28,481 nucleotides of DNA from an uncultured Bilophila sp. (lineage in GTDB: Bacteria > Desulfobacterota > Desulfovibrionia > Desulfovibrionales > Desulfovibrionaceae): NCBI GenBank assembly GCA_902373525.1, contig CABKMN010000029.1, positions 1 through 28,481 on the forward strand, in the 5' to 3' direction. The position numbers and the translations under genes are program-made. The notes beneath the pieces were generated by a model that worked only from the letters and a program-made list of their open reading frames with translations, did no database searches and was not told the origin of the DNA. Numbering within the stretch: the stretch's first letter is position 1; each line of letters starts with the position of its first letter. Positions 24,074 to 28,481 of this stretch are shown one piece after another.

Positions 24074-24451
24074 ATGTCCAACATTCCCGCCGAACTGCGT
24101 TACTCCGAAGATCACGAATGGATCAGCACCGCCGCCCCGTGGAAGATCGGCGTGAGCGACTACGCCCAGAACGCCCTTGGCGACCTGACCTATGTGGAAC
24201 TGCCTTCCGTGGGTGACGCCTTTGAAAAGGGTCAGGAATTCGGCACGCTGGAATCCACCAAATCCGTGAGCCCGCTGTTCATGCCCGTCGCCGGCACCGT
24301 CAAGGCCGTCAACGAGGCGCTGGTGGACGCTCCCGAAAAAGTGAATCAGGACCCCTACGGCGAAGGCTGGCTGATCGAAATCGAGACCGCCGAAGGCGTG
24401 GACCAGCTGCTGGACGCCGCCGCGTACAAGGCCCATCTGGAGACCCTGTAA
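24074..24451 (+). CDS. gcvH: Glycine cleavage H protein
   Basis: This is the lipoylated shuttle protein of the glycine cleavage complex. The 125-residue product begins with the family pattern IPAELRYSEDHEWI, then IGVSDYAQNALGDLTYVELP, and carries the lipoylation site Lys63 in ESTKSVSPLFMPVAG (consensus ESVKAVSDLYSPVSG). ATG 24074 has TGAGGAA seven bases upstream. Its stop shares a base with the gcvPA start (TAATG), so translation is coupled. LplA, encoded at 27351, is the likely enzyme loading lipoate on Lys63. Confidence 0.97.
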   Translation: MSNIPAELRYSEDHEWISTAAPWKIGVSDYAQNALGDLTYVELPSVGDAFEKGQEFGTLESTKSVSPLFMPVAGTVKAVNEALVDAPEKVNQDPYGEGWLIEIETAEGVDQLLDAAAYKAHLETL

Positions 24452-25773
24452 TGCATCGCTATTTTCCCCACACCGCGGAAGACGAAGCGCGGATGCTCGG
24501 AGTCGTCGGCGCCGATACGGTGGAGGACCTGTTCGCCTCCATCCCGTCGGACTGCCGCCACGAGGGGCCGCTTCCTCTGACCGCCATGACGGAGTGGGAA
24601 CTCACGGCACGGGCCGAAGAGCTGGCCGCCTCCATGCCCGCCGCCGGTTCCGCGTGGATCGGCGCGGGGAGCTACCAGCACCATATCCCCGCCGTGGTCC
24701 CGGCCCTGATGGGCCGCTCCGAATTCTACACCGCCTATACGCCGTACCAGCCTGAAATCAGTCAGGGCACGTTGCAGGGCATCTTCGAGTTCCAGACGCT
24801 CATCGCCCGCCTGCTCGGCATGGAAGTGGCCAACGCCTCCATGTACGACGGCGCGACCGCGCTGGCCGAAGGCGCGCTGATGGCCTGCCGCCTGACCAAA
24901 CGCAACGCCGTGGCCGTGTCCCTCGCCCTGCATCCGCATTACCGCACGGTGCTGGATACCTACTGCAACGCCAACGGCATCGAGGTCCGCGACCTCACCA
25001 TGACCGAAGAGGGCGGCACCAGCCTTGAGCACCTCAGGGACGACGCCGACCTCGCCGCGCTCATCGTGCAGTCGCCCAACGTCTTCGGCGTCATCGAGCA
25101 CCTCGCCGAACAGGCCGAATGGATTCACGCCCGCAAGGGCCTGCTGATCACCGGCTTCACCGAAGCGATGGCCTACGGCCTGCTCGCCAGCCCCGGCAGT
25201 CAGGGCGCGGACATCGTGTGCGGCGAAGGGCAGAGCTTCGGCCTGTCCCAGAACTTCGGCGGCCCCTACCTCGGCCTCATGGCGACCCGCAAGAGCTTCG
25301 TCCGCAACCTGCCGGGCCGTCTCGTGGGCCAGACCGTGGACAACAAGGGCAAGCGCGCCTTCGTGCTCACCCTGTCCACCCGCGAGCAGCACATCCGCCG
25401 CGAAAAGGCCGTGTCCAACATCTGCTCCAACGCCGGGCTGTGCGCGATGACCTGCGGCGCGTACCTCGCGAGCATGGGCGGCACGGGCCTCGGCCACGTC
25501 GCGAAGCTCAACCGCGACAAGGCCGAATACCTCAAGGCCGGACTCATGAAGCTGGGCTTCCGTCCCGTGTATTCCGGGCAGACCTTCAACGAGTTCGTGA
25601 TGGCCGCTCCCGCCGGGTTCGACGCCAAGTGGAAGCGCCTCCTTGAAGAAAAGAAGATCATGTTCGGCATGGAGCTGTCCAAGTGGTATCCGCTCGCCGA
25701 CAGCTACCTCTTCTGCGCCACCGAAACCCGGAGCCGCGCCGAAATCGACGCCATCCTGAAGGAGATCGCCTGA
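24451..25773 (+). CDS. gcvPA: Glycine dehydrogenase (decarboxylating) subunit 1
   Basis: This is the N-terminal half of the split P protein, which with GcvPB decarboxylates glycine and loads the aminomethyl group on GcvH. The 440-residue product starts MHRYFPHTAEDEARMLGVVG and contains YTPYQPEISQGTLQGIFEFQ (about 92-111), ANASMYDGATALAEGALMA and a fold-type-I core. It lacks the PLP lysine, which resides in GcvPB, as expected. It overlaps gcvH at the start and gcvPB at the end by one base each, enforcing stoichiometric expression. Confidence 0.97.
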   Translation: MHRYFPHTAEDEARMLGVVGADTVEDLFASIPSDCRHEGPLPLTAMTEWELTARAEELAASMPAAGSAWIGAGSYQHHIPAVVPALMGRSEFYTAYTPYQPEISQGTLQGIFEFQTLIARLLGMEVANASMYDGATALAEGALMACRLTKRNAVAVSLALHPHYRTVLDTYCNANGIEVRDLTMTEEGGTSLEHLRDDADLAALIVQSPNVFGVIEHLAEQAEWIHARKGLLITGFTEAMAYGLLASPGSQGADIVCGEGQSFGLSQNFGGPYLGLMATRKSFVRNLPGRLVGQTVDNKGKRAFVLTLSTREQHIRREKAVSNICSNAGLCAMTCGAYLASMGGTGLGHVAKLNRDKAEYLKAGLMKLGFRPVYSGQTFNEFVMAAPAGFDAKWKRLLEEKKIMFGMELSKWYPLADSYLFCATETRSRAEIDAILKEIA

Positions 25774-27254
25774 TGAGCAATCAGTCTTGGCCCGGGGTGT
25801 CGAGTCTCGTGCTGAACGAACCCCTGCTGTGGGAAAAAGGCCGTCCCGGCCGCGTGGGCGCGAGCCTGCCCGAAGCCGACGTGCCCTCCGCGCCCTATGA
25901 GGCCGAAGGCATGGTGCGGACGGAGCTGGACCTGCCCGACCTGTCCGAACTGGACGTGGTGCGCCACTACACCCGTCTGTCCACATGGAACTTCGGCGTG
26001 GACACGGGCATGTACCCGCTCGGTTCGTGCACCATGAAGTACAACCCCAAAATCAACGAAAAGATCGCGGCGCTGCCCGGTTTCGCCGGTGCGCATCCGC
26101 TGTTCCCCTCCGAATATTCGCAGGGCGCGCTGCGCGTGCTGTATGAAACCGAACGGATGCTCTGCGCCGTGACCGGCCTTGAGGCCTGCTGTCTCCAGCC
26201 GTCCGCGGGCGCGCACGGCGAACTGACCGGCATCATGCTCATTCAGGCGTGGCACCGGGCGAAGGGCAACAAGCGCACCAAGATGCTCATCCCCGACACC
26301 GCGCACGGCACCAACCCCGCCAGCGCGGCCCTGTGCGGCTTCTCCACGGTGAAGGTGCCCCTCGGTCCCGACGGCATCCTGACCGTCGAGGACGTCGCCG
26401 CCCTCATGGACGACGACTGCGCGGGCATCATGATCACGAACCCGAACACGCTCGGCCTGTTCGAGTCCAACATCAAGGCGATCTGCGCCCTGGTGCATGA
26501 GCGCGGCGGCCTCGTCTACGGCGACGGCGCGAACCTGAACGCCATCATGGGCTACGCCCACATGGGGCGCATCGGGATCGACGTCCTCCACATGAACCTG
26601 CACAAGACCTTCTCCACGCCTCACGGCGGCGGCGGCCCCGGTTCCGGCGCGATCTGCGTGAGCAACACGCTGATCCCGTTCCTGCCCGGTCCTCGTCTGG
26701 TCGAGAAGGACGGCATGCTGGAGTGGTCGGACAACTCCGTCGACGCGGGCGGGCAGTCCATCGGCCGCATGCATCCCTTCTGGGGGCAGTTCGGCGTGGT
26801 GCTCCGTACGTGGGGCTATCTCAAGACGCTCGGCCCGGACCTGAAGCGCGCCAGCGAACTCGCCGTGCTCAACGCCAACTACATCAAGTTCAGCCTCAAG
26901 GACGTGTACGATCTGCCCTTCCCGCAGCCGTCCCTGCACGAATGCGTGTTCACGGACAAGAAGCAGGAAGAGTACGGCGTCAGCACGATGGACATCGCCA
27001 AGCGGCTCATCGACTGCGGCATCCATCCGCCGACGATTTATTTCCCGCTGGTGGTGCACGGCGCGATCATGATCGAGCCCACCGAATCGGAGAGCCTCGA
27101 AGACCTCGACCAGTTCATTGCGGCGATGCGTTCCATCGCGGAGCTGGCCGGGACCGACGCCGATCTGCTGCACGCTTCCCCGACCCGGACGAAGGTAGGC
27201 CGCGTCGATGAAGTCGGCGCAGCCCGCAAGCCGATCCTGACGGGCGACATGTAG
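25773..27254 (+). CDS. gcvPB: Glycine dehydrogenase (decarboxylating) subunit 2
   Basis: This is the PLP-carrying half of the split P protein. The 493-residue product has TGMYPLGSCTMKYNPK (about 78-93), QPSAGAHGELTG, DTAHGTNPASAA, and the PLP-binding Lys278 in HMNLHKTFSTPHGGGGPG. ATG 25773 (in TGATG with the gcvPA stop) is preceded by AAGGAG; the longer open frame upstream overlaps gcvPA and is not used. It is followed 15 bases later by an intrinsic terminator. Confidence 0.97.
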   Translation: MSNQSWPGVSSLVLNEPLLWEKGRPGRVGASLPEADVPSAPYEAEGMVRTELDLPDLSELDVVRHYTRLSTWNFGVDTGMYPLGSCTMKYNPKINEKIAALPGFAGAHPLFPSEYSQGALRVLYETERMLCAVTGLEACCLQPSAGAHGELTGIMLIQAWHRAKGNKRTKMLIPDTAHGTNPASAALCGFSTVKVPLGPDGILTVEDVAALMDDDCAGIMITNPNTLGLFESNIKAICALVHERGGLVYGDGANLNAIMGYAHMGRIGIDVLHMNLHKTFSTPHGGGGPGSGAICVSNTLIPFLPGPRLVEKDGMLEWSDNSVDAGGQSIGRMHPFWGQFGVVLRTWGYLKTLGPDLKRASELAVLNANYIKFSLKDVYDLPFPQPSLHECVFTDKKQEEYGVSTMDIAKRLIDCGIHPPTIYFPLVVHGAIMIEPTESESLEDLDQFIAAMRSIAELAGTDADLLHASPTRTKVGRVDEVGAARKPILTGDM

Positions 27255-27268
27255 GATCAAAGGACACC

Positions 27269-27295
27269 GGGAGGGGGACATTCCCCCTCCCTTTT
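27269..27295 (+). terminator. Intrinsic terminator after gcvPB
   Basis: GGGAGGGGG (27269-27277) pairs perfectly with CCCCCTCCC (27283-27291) around ACATT and is followed by TTTT. The short T run suggests partial termination, so some read-through into lplA is possible. Confidence 0.8.
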
Positions 27296-27300
27296 CCCGG

Positions 27301-27338
27301 ACTTTCATAATGGAACACCCCGTTATGAAAGTTTTTTT
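27301..27338 (+). terminator. Terminator-like hairpin abutting the lplA start
   Basis: ACTTTCATAA (27301-27310) pairs perfectly with TTATGAAAGT (27323-27332), 12-base loop, directly followed by six T (27333-27338). The next bases are ATGGAG, containing the lplA ribosome binding site. The stem is AT-rich and so weak. It may be a second terminator, an attenuator or a leader structure controlling lplA. Confidence 0.6.
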
Positions 27339-27350
27339 ATGGAGTTTCGC

Positions 27351-28406
27351 ATGTACTGGATCGTCAACGAATCTCTTGACCCGGCGTTCAACCTTGCGCT
27401 TGAGGAACATTTTCTGGGCAAGATCGAACCCGGTCATCCCGGTTACGCCATTTTGTGGCAGAACCGTCCGGCCATCGTGGTGGGGCGGTTCCAGAACGCC
27501 CGTCAGGAAGTGAACGCCGATTTCGTGCGCGAGCGGGGCATCAGCGTGGTGCGCCGGATGACGGGCGGCGGGGCGGTCTATCATGACGCCGGTACGCTCA
27601 ACTACACGTTCATCCACCATCTGGACAGGGAAGGCGCGCTTCCCGCGTTCAGCGAGGCGGGCAGGCCCATTGCCGAGGCGCTGCAAAACCTCGGCCTGCC
27701 CGTGACCTTCTCCGGGCGCAACGATCTGATGCTGGACGGCCTCAAGGTGGCGGGCGTGGCCCATTGCCGTCAGGGGATGCGGTATCTGCATCACGGCTGC
27801 ATTCTGGTGGACAGCGATCTCGACGTGCTGTCGCAGGCGCTCAACGTCGATCCCGAGAAGTACAGGTCGAAGGGCGTGGCCTCGGTGCGGAGCCGCGTGG
27901 GGAATCTGGCGGCGTATCTGGCCGAGCGTCGTCCCGATCTGCCGCCGCTGACGGTGCGGCGAGTGCGTGACGCGATCATGGCGCACCGTTCCGGTGAGGA
28001 GTACCGCCCGGATGCGGAGGATTTCGCCGCCGTCACCCGCCTGCGCGACGCGAAGTACGCCACATGGGACTGGGTGTACGGAGCCTCCCCGCCGTTCACG
28101 GAGCGCAAGGCGCGGCGGTTCCCGTGGGGCAAGCTGGAGGCGCTGTTCGAGGTGAAGCGGGGCCGCGTGGCGGAGTGCCGTTTTCACGGCGATTTCTTCA
28201 TGGCCGGGCCGGGCCGTAGTCTGACGGGCGAGGTCGGCGGTTGCGAGCTTTCCGATCTTGAGGACGCCCTGCGCGGCGCTCCCTACACCGCCGAAGGCGT
28301 CGCCGCCGTGCTCGACCGCTTCCCGCTCACCCTGCTGTTCAGCGGCTGCGATCCCGACGAGCTGAAGGCTTTTTTGCTGCCTGAGCGGGCGCAGGTTGGA
28401 GAGTGA
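27351..28406 (+). CDS. lplA: Lipoate-protein ligase A
   Basis: LplA activates lipoate with ATP and attaches it to lysines of lipoyl proteins such as GcvH. The 351-residue product has the N-terminal biotin/lipoate ligase fold with FNLALEEHFL, the nucleotide loop RRMTGGGAVYHDAGTLNYTF (68-87), the conserved Lys132 in GLKVAGVAH, and a C-terminal accessory domain (about 260-351). ATG 27351 is chosen because GGAG lies six bases upstream and the protein then starts MYWIVNESLDPAFN as in the family; ATG 27339 is possible but falls at the T run of the hairpin. Its location after gcvPB points to GcvH as main substrate. Confidence 0.95.
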   Translation: MYWIVNESLDPAFNLALEEHFLGKIEPGHPGYAILWQNRPAIVVGRFQNARQEVNADFVRERGISVVRRMTGGGAVYHDAGTLNYTFIHHLDREGALPAFSEAGRPIAEALQNLGLPVTFSGRNDLMLDGLKVAGVAHCRQGMRYLHHGCILVDSDLDVLSQALNVDPEKYRSKGVASVRSRVGNLAAYLAERRPDLPPLTVRRVRDAIMAHRSGEEYRPDAEDFAAVTRLRDAKYATWDWVYGASPPFTERKARRFPWGKLEALFEVKRGRVAECRFHGDFFMAGPGRSLTGEVGGCELSDLEDALRGAPYTAEGVAAVLDRFPLTLLFSGCDPDELKAFLLPERAQVGE

Positions 28407-28414
28407 AGAGGAAT

Positions 28415-28456
28415 CGGGGGAGGGGAACCTTTCTGAAGAAAGGTTCCCCTCCCCCG
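28415..28456. repeat. Perfect 18-bp intergenic palindrome after lplA
   Basis: Arms 28415-28432 and 28439-28456 are exact reverse complements with loop CTGAAG, eight bases beyond the lplA stop. The tail that follows (ACCCCCTCCC...CCCAAGACTTT) matches the start of the tail after the 18255-18308 copy and runs off the window end. Confidence 0.85.
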
Positions 28457-28481
28457 GTACCCCCTCCCTTCCCAAGACTTT

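Noticed and set aside
25704..28475. A 923-codon minus-strand open frame under gcvPB and lplA
   Set aside because: It is antisense to two convincing genes and its translation is His/Arg/Gly-biased without motifs. Similar shadows lie under mrdA, atpA and atpD.

Overview
The window is a chromosomal, G+C-rich segment carrying mostly core genes. The gene sets (split gcvPA/gcvPB with gcvH, gcvT and lplA; an atp operon with paired b'/b subunits and no a or c subunit genes; an mre/rod block immediately before atp; yicC, a RemA-like gene, gmk and pyrF in a row) fit a Desulfovibrio-like member of the Desulfobacterota (Desulfovibrionaceae). This assignment is inferred from gene order and protein character, not from a database search.

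Layout. 63-2529 (minus strand): yicC, RemA-like, gmk, pyrF, tightly packed. 2840-4107 (plus): a VOC-fold protein, then a DapF-fold amino acid racemase that most resembles the CntK histidine racemase type, not true DapF. 4108-4935: about 830 bases without a convincing gene; they hold a degenerate repeat of period about 60 with CRISPR-like geometry. 4936-5847 (minus): a YhcC-type radical SAM protein, divergent from mreB. 6178-12088 (plus): mreB, mreC, mreD, mrdA (PBP2), rodA, the elongasome. 12278-18240 (plus): a strong sigma-70-like promoter, then atpF', atpF, atpH, atpA, atpG, atpD, atpC and a textbook intrinsic terminator. 18609-21410 (minus): an EamA-type exporter and a CPA2/Kef-type antiporter with its own terminator. 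21937-28406 (plus): an Lrp/AsnC regulator, gcvT, gcvH, gcvPA, gcvPB, lplA, i.e. the glycine cleavage system with the ligase that can lipoylate GcvH.

How the genes work together. MreBCD, PBP2 and RodA build the lateral wall. The atp genes encode F1 plus the peripheral stalk; the membrane a and c subunits must lie elsewhere. GcvPA/PB decarboxylate glycine, GcvH carries the aminomethyl group on lipoyl-lysine, GcvT passes it to tetrahydrofolate, and LplA attaches lipoate; the Lrp-type gene upstream is a plausible local regulator.

The least explained content is non-coding. There is the CRISPR-like degenerate array at about 4424-4694. A family of near-perfect 18-24 bp intergenic palindromes with a shared centre and tail lies at 5-58, 18255-18308 and 28415-28456. 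Very stable GC hairpins sit inside the mrdA-rodA and gcvT-gcvH gaps, and a terminator-like hairpin abuts the lplA ribosome binding site. The best protein-level lead is the orphan CntK-like racemase. I saw no complete new multi-gene system, no rRNA or tRNA, no insertion sequence and no phage genes.
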